Part shown: piece by piece, positions 8,331 through 16,924 of the stretch
How positions within the stretch are numbered: the first letter of the stretch is position 1
How the letters are laid out: every line of letters starts with the position of its first letter
Assembly: GCA_964476155.1 (NCBI GenBank)
Contig: CAYYYS010000007.1
Coordinates: forward strand, 35,592 to 99,591
Direction: 5' to 3'
From: JAHIYU01 sp964476155
GTDB taxonomy: Bacteria; Krumholzibacteriota; Krumholzibacteriia; LZORAL124-64-63
DNA: 64,000 nt
The notes under the pieces: generated by a model
Database searches by the model: none
What the model saw: the letters and a program-made list of their open reading frames with translations, nothing else
Told to the model about the DNA's origin: nothing
Program-made: the position numbers and the translations under genes

Positions 8331-9209
8331 ATGGCTGGCATTCGCAAAGGAATCATCCTCGCCGGGGGCGCGGGCACACGCTTGTATCCGCTGACCAAGG
8401 TGGCCTCGAAACAGCTTCAACCCGTCTATGACAAGCCCCTGATCTACTATCCCCTGTCGACCCTGATGATGGGCGGACTCCGCGATATCCTGTTGATCTC
8501 CACACCCGAGGACACGCCCCGCTTCGAATCCCTGCTCGGCGACGGTTCCCAGTGGGGCATGAAGATCTCCTACAAGGTGCAGCCCAAGCCCGCGGGCATC
8601 GCCCAGGCCTTCATCATCGGCGAGGAATTCCTGGCGGGGGAGGGTTGCTGCCTCATCCTGGGCGACAACATCTTCTACGGTCGCATCCGGCTGGACCTCA
8701 TCATCAAGGCGTTCGAGGGCGGCGCCCGGGTCTTCGGCTATCCCGTAAACGATCCGGAGCGCTACGGCGTGGTCGAGTTCGACGACGCGGGTCGCGTACT
8801 CGGTATCGAGGAGAAGCCCTCGCGGCCCAAGTCCCGCTACGCGGTCCCCGGCCTCTATCTGTATGATGAGCGCGTCGTGGATTTCGCCAAGGCCTTGGCG
8901 CCATCGGCGCGGGGTGAACTGGAGATCAGCGACCTGAACACGACGTACCTGGAGCAGGGCGATCTCACCGTGGAGAAGCTGGGCCGCGGGATCGCCTGGC
9001 TGGATACCGGCACCCACAACAGCCTTCTGGAGGCGAGCCAGTTCATCGGCGCTCTGGAAGCCCGTCAGGGTCTGAAAATCGCCTGCCTGGAAGAGGTGGC
9101 CCATCATCGCGGCTTCATCGACGACGCTCAACTGGCCACCCTGATCGAGAATACGCCTAGATCTACGTATCGCGACTACCTGGAACAAGTCCTCAAGGAT
9201 GGTTCGTAA
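8331..9209 (+). CDS. rmlA: Glucose-1-phosphate thymidylyltransferase RmlA
   Basis: Joins dTTP and glucose-1-phosphate to give dTDP-glucose, the first step of dTDP-rhamnose synthesis. The ATG at 8331 follows GGGAGGG; an in-frame ATG at 8298 lies inside ribF and lacks homology. The 292-residue protein has the nucleotide-binding LAGGAGTRLYPLT, then KQLQPVYDKPLIYYPLS, GEEFLAG, LGDNIFYG, GVVEFD and WLDTGTH. All match the RmlA family at normal length. It abuts rmlC with no gap. rmlB and rmlD are not in the window and must be elsewhere if dTDP-rhamnose is made. Confidence 0.95.
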   Translation: MAGIRKGIILAGGAGTRLYPLTKVASKQLQPVYDKPLIYYPLSTLMMGGLRDILLISTPEDTPRFESLLGDGSQWGMKISYKVQPKPAGIAQAFIIGEEFLAGEGCCLILGDNIFYGRIRLDLIIKAFEGGARVFGYPVNDPERYGVVEFDDAGRVLGIEEKPSRPKSRYAVPGLYLYDERVVDFAKALAPSARGELEISDLNTTYLEQGDLTVEKLGRGIAWLDTGTHNSLLEASQFIGALEARQGLKIACLEEVAHHRGFIDDAQLATLIENTPRSTYRDYLEQVLKDGS

Positions 9210-9755
9210 GTGAAGGTAATAAAGACGGATATACCGGATGTACTCATCCTGGAACCCCGTGTTTTTGAGGATGATCGCGGTTTCTTCAGTGAGACCTTCA
9301 ACGCGGAGATCTGGCGGGAAGCGACCGGTCTGGATACGGTCTTCGTCCAGGACAATCATTCCCGATCCTGTCGCGGAGTGGTCCGGGGCTTGCATTACCA
9401 GATCCAATCGCCCCAGGGAAAACTGGTGCGGGTGGTCGCCGGCGAGATCTTCGACGTGGCCCTGGATCTGCGGCGGACGTCGCCGACTTTCGGCCGCTGG
9501 ACAGGGGTCAGGCTGACCGCCGAGAATCATCGCCAGTGTTGGATCCCGGTCGGCTTCGCCCATGCCTTCATGGCCGTTTCCGAGTCGGCGGACGTACTCT
9601 ACAAGACGACAGACTACTATGCGCCAGAGTACGAGCGCAGCATCGCCTGGGATGATCCGGATCTGTCCATAGACTGGCCGCTGGACGCCGCCTCCATCCT
9701 CTCGGAGAAGGACCGGGGCGCCGTACCGTTCCGAGAGGCCGAGGTCTATCCCTGA
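9210..9755 (+). CDS. rmlC: dTDP-4-dehydrorhamnose 3,5-epimerase RmlC
   Basis: Epimerises C3 and C5 of dTDP-4-keto-6-deoxyglucose on the dTDP-rhamnose route. The GTG start follows the rmlA stop codon directly (TAAGTG), so the two are coupled. The 181-residue cupin has the family marks EPRVFEDDRGFFSETFN, QDNHSRSC, RGLHYQ with the catalytic His, GEIFDVALDLR and IPVGFAHAF. No abnormal features. The linked rmlA suggests surface-polysaccharide or nucleotide-sugar supply. Confidence 0.95.
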   Translation: MKVIKTDIPDVLILEPRVFEDDRGFFSETFNAEIWREATGLDTVFVQDNHSRSCRGVVRGLHYQIQSPQGKLVRVVAGEIFDVALDLRRTSPTFGRWTGVRLTAENHRQCWIPVGFAHAFMAVSESADVLYKTTDYYAPEYERSIAWDDPDLSIDWPLDAASILSEKDRGAVPFREAEVYP

Positions 9756-9797
9756 TCCGGCTCAATCGGCCACAAAGTCACAGGAAAGACGAAAACA

Positions 9798-10403
9798 ATG
9801 CCCAAGAGTCGCAACATCACCTGGACCCACTCGTCGATCAAACGCAGCGAGAGGGCCGAGCGCAACAGCCACCGGAGTGCGATCCTCTGGTTCACGGGCC
9901 TGTCCGCCTCGGGCAAGTCCACCCTTTCGCGTCGCGTCGAGCGCGCCCTCTTTGCCCGGGGCTACCAGACCTACATACTCGACGGCGACAACGTACGCTT
10001 CGGTTTGAGCCGCGATCTGGGCTTCAGCCCCGAAGACCGCACCGAGAACATCCGGCGCATAGGTGAAGTAGCGAAGCTCATGCTCGACGCGGGCGTCATT
10101 GTCCTGACCGCCTTCATCTCGCCTTACCGCACCGACCGCGACATGAACCGTGAACTTGTCGAAGATGGCGATTTCATAGAGATCTTCGCCAAGTGCTCCC
10201 TGGACGAATGCGAGCGCCGCGACCCCAAGGGCCTATACAAGAAGGCCCGCGCGGGAGAGATCTCCGATTTCACGGGCATCAGCGCTCCCTACGAGGAGCC
10301 GCTGCACCCCGAGATCGTGGTGGAGACCGATACACACGATCCCGACGCCTGTGTGGCGCAGATCATCGCGGAACTGGAAGTCCGGGGCATCCTGGCGCCT
10401 TGA
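9798..10403 (+). CDS. cysC: Adenylyl-sulfate kinase CysC
   Basis: Phosphorylates adenosine 5'-phosphosulfate at the 3' hydroxyl to give PAPS, the donor for sulfation or assimilatory reduction. The 201 residues carry the P-loop GLSASGKST (34-42), DGDNVRFGLSRDLGFS, ENIRRIGEVAKLM, the phospho-acceptor motif FISPYR and GLYKKARAGEI. A stand-alone CysC without cysN or cysD beside it is odd for sulfate assimilation. Beside rmlAC, a role in sulfated surface glycans is possible but is inference. It ends before a promoter and terminator pair. Confidence 0.94.
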   Translation: MPKSRNITWTHSSIKRSERAERNSHRSAILWFTGLSASGKSTLSRRVERALFARGYQTYILDGDNVRFGLSRDLGFSPEDRTENIRRIGEVAKLMLDAGVIVLTAFISPYRTDRDMNRELVEDGDFIEIFAKCSLDECERRDPKGLYKKARAGEISDFTGISAPYEEPLHPEIVVETDTHDPDACVAQIIAELEVRGILAP

Positions 10404-10475
10404 TAGCCGGCGTTTTCCCCCTTAAACTCCCGAATTTTTGGTCGATGGTAATATGCGCCGATATTGATATCCCGC

Positions 10476-10504
10476 TTGCCAGGCGCGTCATGGTCGTCTA
10501 TATT
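10476..10504 (+). promoter_or_regulatory. Vegetative-type promoter upstream of rpsO
   Basis: TTGCCA at 10476-10481 and TATATT at 10499-10504 are separated by 17 nt, close to the sigma70 consensus. The predicted start is near 10511, about 175 nt before rpsO and just ahead of a terminator-like hairpin. Confidence 0.65.
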
Positions 10505-10520
10505 CCAGGGCGCGTCGGGG

Positions 10521-10550
10521 ACGCGGGGCGTTTTGCCCTGCGTTTTTTCT
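10521..10550 (+). terminator. Intrinsic terminator between cysC and rpsO (possible attenuator)
   Basis: Nine-base-pair stem (ACGCGGGGC with GCCCTGCGT, one G-U pair), GTTTT loop, then a T-run. It can end transcripts from rmlA-rmlC-cysC. It also lies only about 10 nt after the start site predicted for the rpsO promoter, so it may act as an attenuator of rpsO. Confidence 0.7.
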
Positions 10551-10597
10551 AGCGCCCGACAATGTCAGCGGGTTGACCAGCCGAGAGGCAACCGTAT

Positions 10598-10635
10598 CCC
10601 GCCGGTGGCGAACCAGACTCATACCACCGGCCGGG
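10598..10635 (+). promoter_or_regulatory. Leader hairpin upstream of rpsO
   Basis: CCGGTGG pairs with CCACCGG across a 15-nt loop, and the stem extends by four more pairs with one bulged C. It sits about 50 nt before the rpsO start codon, where S15 autoregulatory leaders occur in other bacteria. Function here is inference. Confidence 0.45.
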
Positions 10636-10685
10636 TGTCAACCTGCGGCCATCGTGACGTCGCAGTCCCAAGGAGGTTCTCGACG

Positions 10686-10955
10686 ATGGCATTTACGAAA
10701 GATCAGAAAGATCAGGTAATCGCCCCCTTCAAGAATCACGATTCGGATTCCGGTTCGCCGGAAGTCCAGATCGCGCTTCTGACCGCACGCATCAAGCACC
10801 TGACCGAGCACTTCAAGACCCACAAGAAGGATTATCATTCCCGACGGGGTCTGCTGAAGATGGTCGGCCAGCGCAAACGGCTGCTTAATTACCTGAAGAA
10901 GAAGAATCTCGACAGTTATCGCTCCTTGATCAAGGAGCTCGGCATTCGCGGTTGA
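10686..10955 (+). CDS. rpsO: 30S ribosomal protein S15
   Basis: Primary 16S rRNA-binding protein of the 30S platform. The ATG at 10686 has AAGGAGG 9 nt upstream; an open frame further 5' is not coding. The 89 residues match S15 throughout: DSGSPEVQIALLTARIKHLT, HKKDYHSRRGLLKMVGQRKR and LLNYLKKKNLDSYRSLIKEL. It is followed by pnp, the common rpsO-pnp order. The 175-nt structured leader suggests autogenous or attenuation control. Confidence 0.97.
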   Translation: MAFTKDQKDQVIAPFKNHDSDSGSPEVQIALLTARIKHLTEHFKTHKKDYHSRRGLLKMVGQRKRLLNYLKKKNLDSYRSLIKELGIRG

Positions 10956-10961
10956 TCCCGC

Positions 10962-10979
10962 GAATCTCTTCAGGGATTC
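10962..10979 (+). other. Small hairpin in the rpsO-pnp gap
   Basis: GAATCTC pairs with GGGATTC (one G-U) around a TTCA loop just after the rpsO stop. No T-run follows, so it is not a terminator. In enterobacteria the rpsO-pnp gap holds RNA-processing hairpins; this one may act similarly. Confidence 0.35.
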
Positions 10980-11168
10980 ACTTGCGACCCTACGAGTGGA
11001 GACAGTAATCCGTGAGACCGGCCGCGGCGTGGTAAACGTCCGCGGCGTCTCCGTATGCGGATGTGATTCCTGGTCCGAGAGACGACGTGAAGACGACTGA
11101 TGTTGAGAAGAGTGGAAAGATCGAATTACGCTGCAGCGGAAGCTGAAAAGAAGGAAAGAGGAAAAACA

Positions 11169-13346
11169 ATGCAAGCACACACAGTCACCCTGGAAATGAA
11201 CGGGACCCAGTTCTCCCTGGAAACGGGCCGCATGGCGCGTCAGGCGAGCGGTTCCGTGGTGGTCGGCATGGGCGATACGCGCGCCCTGGTGACGGTCACG
11301 GCCGACAAGAAGATTAGCGACCGAGGCTTTCTGCCCCTGTTTGTCGAGTACCGCAACAAGACCTACGCCGCCGGCAAGATCCCCGGTGGATTCTTCAAGC
11401 GCGAGGCCCGTCCGAGCGAGCGTGAAGTCCTCACGTGCCGCCTGATCGACCGGCCCCTGCGCCCCCTGTTCCCCGATGGCTATATGCACGCCACCGACGT
11501 GGTGTCCTTCATTATCAGCGCGGATGAGGAATTCCATGCCGACACCCTGAGCATCACCGCCGCCTCCTGCGCCCTGAACCTGTCGGACATCCCTTTCACC
11601 GAGTACGTCTCGGGCGTGCGGGTGGCCGAGATCGAGGGCGAGTTCGTCATCAACCCGTCCTTCGAGCAGATCGACGAGTCGGTCATGGACCTGGTCGTGG
11701 CCGGTACCGACGAGATCATCTGCATGATCGAGGGCCACTGCCAGGAGGTCGGCGAGGAGCGCCTGCTCGACGCCGTCGAGTTCGCCCACGACTGGATCCG
11801 TAAGCTCAACGGTCTGCAGCGCGACCTGGTCGCCAAGGCCGGGGCCAAGGAGAAGTTCACCGTCGAGGCTCCGGTCCTGGACGAGGCCAAGATCGCGGCC
11901 GTCCGCGACTTCCTGGGCGATGAACTGGACCAGACCGTGCGCATCCCGGCCAAGCTGGAGCGTCAGGACGCCCTGTCCGCCCTGAAGACCAAGGTCAAGG
12001 AGCACTTCGTCGACGAGAACGGCGAGCCGGACAAGGAAGCCAAGACCATCTTCGGCAAGCTTGAGAAGTCACTGATGCGCACCATGGTCGTCAAGGAAGG
12101 CATCCGGGCCGACGGCCGCGACCTGACCACCGTGCGTCCCATTTGGATCGACCTGGACGTCCTGCCCCGGGCCCACGGTTCGGCGCTGTTCACCCGCGGC
12201 GAGACCCAGTCCCTGGGTACCGTCACGCTGGGCACCAAGATGGACGAGCAGAAGATCGACGCTCTCGAGGGCGAGTGGTGGAACAACTACTACCTCCACT
12301 ACAATTTCCCGCCCTTCAGCGTCGGTGAGACCGGTCGCTACAGCGGCACCGGCCGTCGTGAGATCGGCCACGGCAAGTTGGGCGAGCGGGCCATCAAGCC
12401 CATCCTGCCCGAGCACGAGGACTTCCCCTACACGATCCGCATCGTGTCGGACATCCTCGAGTCGAACGGGTCCAGCTCCATGGCCACCGTCTGCTCGGGC
12501 TGTCTGGCTCTGCTGCAGGCCGGCGTGCCCATCAAGAAGTCCGTGGCCGGCGTGGCCATGGGCCTGATCAAGGAAGGCGACGACGTCGCCGTGCTGACCG
12601 ACATCCTGGGCGTCGAGGACCACCTCGGCGACATGGACTTCAAGGTGACCGGTACCCGTGATGGCATCACGGCCTTCCAGATGGACACCAAGATCGGCGG
12701 CATCACCCGCGAGATCATGACCCAGGCCCTGAACGATGCGAGCAATGCCCGTAGTCACATCCTGGACGAGATGGACAAGGCCATATCCAAGCCTGCGGAC
12801 GAGCTCTGCGCCTATGCGCCGAAGATCGCCACCATCCAGATTCCGCCCAAGAAGATCGGTGAGCTGATCGGACCGGGTGGCAAGGTCATCAAAAAGCTCC
12901 AGGAAGAGACCGAGACCAACATCGAGATCAACGACGAGGGCATGGTCTTCGTGTCCGCTCCGGACCAGGCCAAGGGCGACGAGTGCATCGAGCGCATTCG
13001 CCTGATGATGACCGAACCCGAGATCGGCGCCGTTTATACGGGTCGCGTGGTTTCGATCGTCGACTTCGGCGCCTTCGTCGAGTACCTGCCCGGCAAGGAA
13101 GGTCTGTTGCACATCTCCGAGCTCGAGCATTTCCGCGTCGGCAACGTCGAGGACGTGCTCAGCATCAACGAGTCCGTCGAGGTGAAGCTTGTGGATGCCG
13201 ACAGCCGGACCGGCAAGGTGCGCTTGAGCCGCAAGGCCCTGCTGCCGGTGCCCGAGGGTATGGAAGCACAGCCGTCCGGAGGCGACCGCGGTGGACGCGG
13301 TGGCGGCCGCGGCGGCGATCGCCGTCCGCCCCGGCGTCGGCGCTAG
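11169..13346 (+). CDS. pnp: Polynucleotide phosphorylase
   Basis: Phosphorolytic 3'-5' exoribonuclease of the RNA degradosome. The ATG at 11169 is preceded by a purine-rich GAAAGAGG site and matches the family N terminus; the upstream in-frame extension has no homology. The 725 residues hold two RNase PH domains (AGKIPGGFFKREARPSEREVL, RPLRPLFPDGY; second copy GETQSLGTVTLGT and SNGSSSMATVCSG). A KH domain (IGPGGKVIKKLQEET, near 560-615), an S1 domain (GRVVSIVDFGAFVEYLPGKE, near 620-692) and a Gly/Arg-rich tail (GGRGGGRGGDRRP) follow. The RG tail suggests extra RNA contacts. The M16 peptidase follows after 13 nt. Confidence 0.97.
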   Translation: MQAHTVTLEMNGTQFSLETGRMARQASGSVVVGMGDTRALVTVTADKKISDRGFLPLFVEYRNKTYAAGKIPGGFFKREARPSEREVLTCRLIDRPLRPLFPDGYMHATDVVSFIISADEEFHADTLSITAASCALNLSDIPFTEYVSGVRVAEIEGEFVINPSFEQIDESVMDLVVAGTDEIICMIEGHCQEVGEERLLDAVEFAHDWIRKLNGLQRDLVAKAGAKEKFTVEAPVLDEAKIAAVRDFLGDELDQTVRIPAKLERQDALSALKTKVKEHFVDENGEPDKEAKTIFGKLEKSLMRTMVVKEGIRADGRDLTTVRPIWIDLDVLPRAHGSALFTRGETQSLGTVTLGTKMDEQKIDALEGEWWNNYYLHYNFPPFSVGETGRYSGTGRREIGHGKLGERAIKPILPEHEDFPYTIRIVSDILESNGSSSMATVCSGCLALLQAGVPIKKSVAGVAMGLIKEGDDVAVLTDILGVEDHLGDMDFKVTGTRDGITAFQMDTKIGGITREIMTQALNDASNARSHILDEMDKAISKPADELCAYAPKIATIQIPPKKIGELIGPGGKVIKKLQEETETNIEINDEGMVFVSAPDQAKGDECIERIRLMMTEPEIGAVYTGRVVSIVDFGAFVEYLPGKEGLLHISELEHFRVGNVEDVLSINESVEVKLVDADSRTGKVRLSRKALLPVPEGMEAQPSGGDRGGRGGGRGGDRRPPRRRR

Positions 13347-13359
13347 GTAACGGAGTTCC

Positions 13360-14664
13360 ATGAATCTGGGTCCTTACCAGCACGAAGCACCGCCCAGGCG
13401 GGAAGTGCTCGAAAACGGGGCGGTCGTCTTGACCGTCCCGGTTTCGTCTGCCCATTCCGTTGCCCTGGGAGTGTGGCTGCGTCGGGGGACCCAGGAGGAG
13501 CCCGCCGGCCTCGGCGGGTTGATCCACTTCCTCGAACACATGGTCTTCAAGGGCTCGCACAAGCGCAGCACCTTCGAGATCGCCTGCCTCTTCGATGGCA
13601 TCGGCGCTTCGATCGATGCTTTCACGACCAAGGACCATGTCGGCTTTATCGTGAATGTACTGCCGGAGTTTTTCACCGAAGCCAGCGAGGCCCTGGCGGA
13701 CATGCTTTTGCAGCCCGCATTCGACGAAGACCTGATCGTCCTGGAGCAGGACGTGGTCTGCGCGGAGATCCTGGAGGCTCTGGACAACCCCGAGGATCTG
13801 CTGAACGACGCCTTCGTCGCCCAGCTCTACGGCAAGCATCCCCGCAGCCGTCCGATCCTGGGTTCCCGGGAGACGGTCCGCTCCTTCGATGCCGCGTTGT
13901 TGCGGCGCGAGCACGGGACGCTCTTTTCGGGCCCGAACCTCGTGGTCGCCATGGCCGGCAACGTGGACGACGGCATGCGTCGGTCCGTCATGAAACATTT
14001 CGGGCCGGCCGCACTTCCCGATGGGCACAGCGAGTTCGACGCGCCCGGCCGGGATGACGCCCCCTTTACCGCGGTCGACGCGGTCATGGCGGACGCGCGC
14101 CTCTACGACCAGCGGTTGGACATCCCCAGCCCCTTGCAGCAGTGCTATTTCGAGATCGGCAATCTGGGTGTGCACTACCGTCACCGGGACCGCATTCCCC
14201 TGGGCATGTTGAGCAACATACTCGGGGGTGGTCTGTCGAGCCGCATCTTCCAGTCCGTGCGCGAGCGCGAAGGCCTGGCCTACTCCATCTACAACTACAC
14301 GGACATGGGTCGGGAAGTGGGACTGGTGAGCTGCGCCGGCTCCTGTCCGCCCGAAAAGCGCGAGCGTCTCGAGGATCTCGTACACGCCGAGTACCGGCGA
14401 TTGCTGGGTGGCGGCGTGACCGACATGGAAATGGACAGCAATCGCGCCCAGATCAAGTCGCAACTGGTTTTTTCCCTGGAAGGCGTGACCAACCAGATGA
14501 GCCGGGCCGCCAAGGACGAGATCTACTATGGCCGGTTCCTGCCCGTGAGCGAACTGGTCAGCCGCGTGGACGCGGTCGATCTGGACGATATCAAGCGTTG
14601 TGCGGAGCAGTACTTCGATCCGGATAATCTGTTCACCGCCGTTCACGGGCCGGTCAAGTCTTAG
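13360..14664 (+). CDS. M16-family zinc metallopeptidase (processing-peptidase type)
   Basis: The 434 residues contain the inverted zinc motif HFLEH (His56, Glu59, His60) and a distal Glu-rich helix (CAEILEALDNPEDLLNDAF) about 76 residues later. That is the HxxEH...E arrangement of insulinase/pitrilysin enzymes. The second half has YSIYNYTDMG and the Arg/Tyr region typical of the inactive lobe. There is no signal peptide, so it probably acts in the cytoplasm. M16 genes commonly lie just downstream of pnp in several phyla. Substrate unknown. Confidence 0.9.
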   Translation: MNLGPYQHEAPPRREVLENGAVVLTVPVSSAHSVALGVWLRRGTQEEPAGLGGLIHFLEHMVFKGSHKRSTFEIACLFDGIGASIDAFTTKDHVGFIVNVLPEFFTEASEALADMLLQPAFDEDLIVLEQDVVCAEILEALDNPEDLLNDAFVAQLYGKHPRSRPILGSRETVRSFDAALLRREHGTLFSGPNLVVAMAGNVDDGMRRSVMKHFGPAALPDGHSEFDAPGRDDAPFTAVDAVMADARLYDQRLDIPSPLQQCYFEIGNLGVHYRHRDRIPLGMLSNILGGGLSSRIFQSVREREGLAYSIYNYTDMGREVGLVSCAGSCPPEKRERLEDLVHAEYRRLLGGGVTDMEMDSNRAQIKSQLVFSLEGVTNQMSRAAKDEIYYGRFLPVSELVSRVDAVDLDDIKRCAEQYFDPDNLFTAVHGPVKS

Positions 14665-14676
14665 TGCTCTGCCAAC

Positions 14677-14810
14677 CTTTGATCTTGGAGTCAGTGAGCT
14701 TACAAGTAGCCATCTGCTGCGTTACACTCGCTTGTATTAGCCACGGCTAGTCCGGCGCTCGCGCGCCTTGCATCTGACCACTTGTAAGCTCACTGACTCC
14801 AAGATCAAAG
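14677..14810. repeat. Long perfect inverted repeat with structured interior
   Basis: Arms at 14677-14707 and 14780-14810 are exact reverse complements over 31 bp. They enclose 72 nt that hold two further small palindromes (TAGCCACGGCTA and GGCGCTCGCGCGCC). RNA or single-stranded DNA from it would form a long stem with a branched head. There is no T-run and no ORF inside. It fills most of the gap between the M16 gene and trkH. It looks like a dispersed palindromic or MITE-like unit, but no second copy is seen in this window. Confidence 0.85.
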
Positions 14811-14847
14811 ATTGACAGAACACTCACATCATTCACGAGGAGGGGGA

Positions 14848-16209
14848 GTGGGGCGCCGCGAATCAAAGAGGCTGACGCGGATTCGACCGGGTGCCGCCTT
14901 CATTCTCGGCCTCGCTGCCCTGGTTGCGGCCGGGGCCCTGGTGTTGACCTTACCCGCCTCCACACCCGCCGGTCAGACCCTCGGCGCGCTCGACGCCGTG
15001 TTCACCGCCACATCCGCCGTTTGCGTCACCGGCTTGATCGTCCGCGATACGGCCGGCGCCTTCACGCCGCTGGGACAGGCCGTCATCCTGGTGCTGATCC
15101 AGCTCGGCGGCCTCGGCGTCATGGCCGTGGCCGGTGCGGTATCGCTCATGCTGGGCCGCGGAATCGGCGTCCGCGAGTCGAGCATGCTGCGCGAGCTCTT
15201 CGCGGGACCGGTGCTGCGAGAGTCCCGGTCCATCCTCAGGTTCATCGCCGGATTCACCTTCATCGCCGAATTTCTCGGGACGGCCCTGCTGTATGTGGGG
15301 CTGGCCGACACGATTCCCGCGTCGGGCGAGCGTCTCTGGTACGCCGTCTTCCACGCGGTCTCCGCCTTCTGCAATGCGGGTTTCGCCCTCTATCCCGATT
15401 CACTGCTGTCCAGCGCCGACGATTCCCTGGTGGTCGGCACGATCACCGCCCTGCTCGTGGTGGGCGGGTTGGGATTCCCGGTGGTGGCCAACGTGCGTGG
15501 CTGGCTGCTGGGGCGGGCCCTGTCCGGCCGCGGGCGGCCGCGTCTCTTCGTCCAGGCGCGGATCGTCCTGCTGCTCACGGGGGGACTGCTCGCCGGCGGC
15601 ACCCTGATCCTGCTCGGTCTGGAGTGGAACGGCGCCCTGTCGGGACATGGCTTTGGCGACAAGTTGGGTCTAGCGTTTTTCCAGTCGGCGACCGCACGCA
15701 CGGCCGGCTTCAACACCCTGGACCTGACGACCCTGTCGAGCGCCTCGTTGTTGCTGCTGATGATCCTGATGTGCGTCGGCGCGGCTCCCGGCTCCACCGC
15801 CGGCGGCATCAAGCTGACGACCGTGGCGGTCCTGTGGGCCAACCTGCGCGCCATCGCGGTCGGCGGCAGAGCGCCGCGACTCTTCGACCGCGAGATCAGC
15901 GCCTTGACCGTTCGGCGCGCCTTCATGATCCTGACGACCTGGATCCTTACTTCGGCGATCGCCCTTTTCGTGTTGTTGATCACCGAGGGTCGCGGCTTCC
16001 AGGAGACCCTCTTCGAGGTTGCTTCGGCCATGGGCACGGTGGGCCTGTCGCTGGGGTTGACGCCCGAACTGTCGAGCGCTGGCCGGGTCATGGTGATACT
16101 GTTGATGTTCCTGGGGCGTCTCGGTCCCCTCGCGGTGGCGTACGGCCTGGTGCCGCCCACCCGCGAGGCCGACGTCCGTTTCGCCGAGGCGAATCTGCTG
16201 GTCGGGTGA
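14848..16209 (+). CDS. TrkH/KtrB-type potassium uptake channel subunit
   Basis: Integral membrane K+ translocation subunit. GTG at 14848 is chosen because AGGAGG lies 4-5 nt upstream and because the alternative TTG at 14812 touches the palindrome. The protein (453 residues) shows about eight to ten hydrophobic segments and the four pore loops of the family: FTATSAVCVTGLIVRD, HAVSAFCNAGFALYPDS, SATARTAGFNTLDLT and GAAPGSTAGGIKLTT. The conserved Gly in each loop is present. The paired NAD-binding regulator follows 25 nt downstream, as in Ktr or Trk systems. Confidence 0.93.
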   Translation: MGRRESKRLTRIRPGAAFILGLAALVAAGALVLTLPASTPAGQTLGALDAVFTATSAVCVTGLIVRDTAGAFTPLGQAVILVLIQLGGLGVMAVAGAVSLMLGRGIGVRESSMLRELFAGPVLRESRSILRFIAGFTFIAEFLGTALLYVGLADTIPASGERLWYAVFHAVSAFCNAGFALYPDSLLSSADDSLVVGTITALLVVGGLGFPVVANVRGWLLGRALSGRGRPRLFVQARIVLLLTGGLLAGGTLILLGLEWNGALSGHGFGDKLGLAFFQSATARTAGFNTLDLTTLSSASLLLLMILMCVGAAPGSTAGGIKLTTVAVLWANLRAIAVGGRAPRLFDREISALTVRRAFMILTTWILTSAIALFVLLITEGRGFQETLFEVASAMGTVGLSLGLTPELSSAGRVMVILLMFLGRLGPLAVAYGLVPPTREADVRFAEANLLVG

Positions 16210-16234
16210 GTGAAACGTCTACGAAGGAGTGGCG

Positions 16235-16924
16235 ATGAAGCGAGTGGCGGTCTTCGGTCTGGGGCGGTTCGGGTCGAGCGTGGCGCGAACCCTGAGCGAC
16301 GAGGGCGTCGAAGTCCTGGCGGTCGATAATGATCGTGCGTTGGTGGAGAAGATCAAGAACCACGTGGCCGTGGCGGTGGCCTTCGACGCCACCGAGCAGG
16401 AGAACCTGGAACGCTTCGAGGTCGGCGGCATGGACGCCGTGGTCATCTGCATCGGCGCCAACTTCGAGGCCAACGTCATGGTGACCCTGCTCTGCAAGGG
16501 ACTCGGCGCGCCACGCATCGTCTGCAAGGCGTTGACCAACGACCAGCGTTCCGTCCTGCTGAAGATCGGGGCCGACGAGGTGGTTCAGCCCGAACAGCAG
16601 ATGGGCCGTTGGCTGGCCGAGAACATGCTCCACGACTCGGTGGTCAACCTGGTCGAACTGCCCGACGGCTACAGCATGAAGCGCATTCGGCCGCGTGAGG
16701 AATGGTACGACCAGACCCTCGCGGACCTGCATTTGATGACCGAGGCCCGGTTGAATCTCATCCAGGTCCACCGGAGCCCGGATGTGGAATCGGCTGACAA
16801 ATTACGAATTCCTCTCCCTGCGGGTGATTTTCGCATAAAAGCGGGCGACGAACTTGATGTGATCGGAGAGAACGGGATTCTCGCGACTTTCGAGTCATTG
16901 AAGGAGAAACCACAGAACCCGTAA
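16235..16924 (+). CDS. TrkA/KtrA-type potassium channel regulatory subunit (RCK)
   Basis: Cytoplasmic gating subunit for the adjacent TrkH/KtrB channel. The ATG at 16235 follows AAGGAG by 5 nt; the GTG six bases earlier overlaps that site. In 229 residues an RCK_N Rossmann domain (VFGLGRFGSSVARTL, later VDNDRALVEKIK and CIGANFEANVM) is followed by an RCK_C domain ending GDELDVIGENGILATF. Single-domain length matches KtrA rather than the duplicated E. coli TrkA. Binding of NAD(H) or adenine nucleotide is expected from the family. Confidence 0.93.
   Translation: MKRVAVFGLGRFGSSVARTLSDEGVEVLAVDNDRALVEKIKNHVAVAVAFDATEQENLERFEVGGMDAVVICIGANFEANVMVTLLCKGLGAPRIVCKALTNDQRSVLLKIGADEVVQPEQQMGRWLAENMLHDSVVNLVELPDGYSMKRIRPREEWYDQTLADLHLMTEARLNLIQVHRSPDVESADKLRIPLPAGDFRIKAGDELDVIGENGILATFESLKEKPQNP

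Noticed and set aside
10638..12005. Minus-strand frame opposite rpsO and the start of pnp
   Set aside because: It overlaps two certain genes, and its composition is that of a frame shadow.
14812..14847. TTG at 14812 as the trkH start
   Set aside because: It begins two bases after the palindrome with no Shine-Dalgarno site; GTG 14848 follows AGGAGG.
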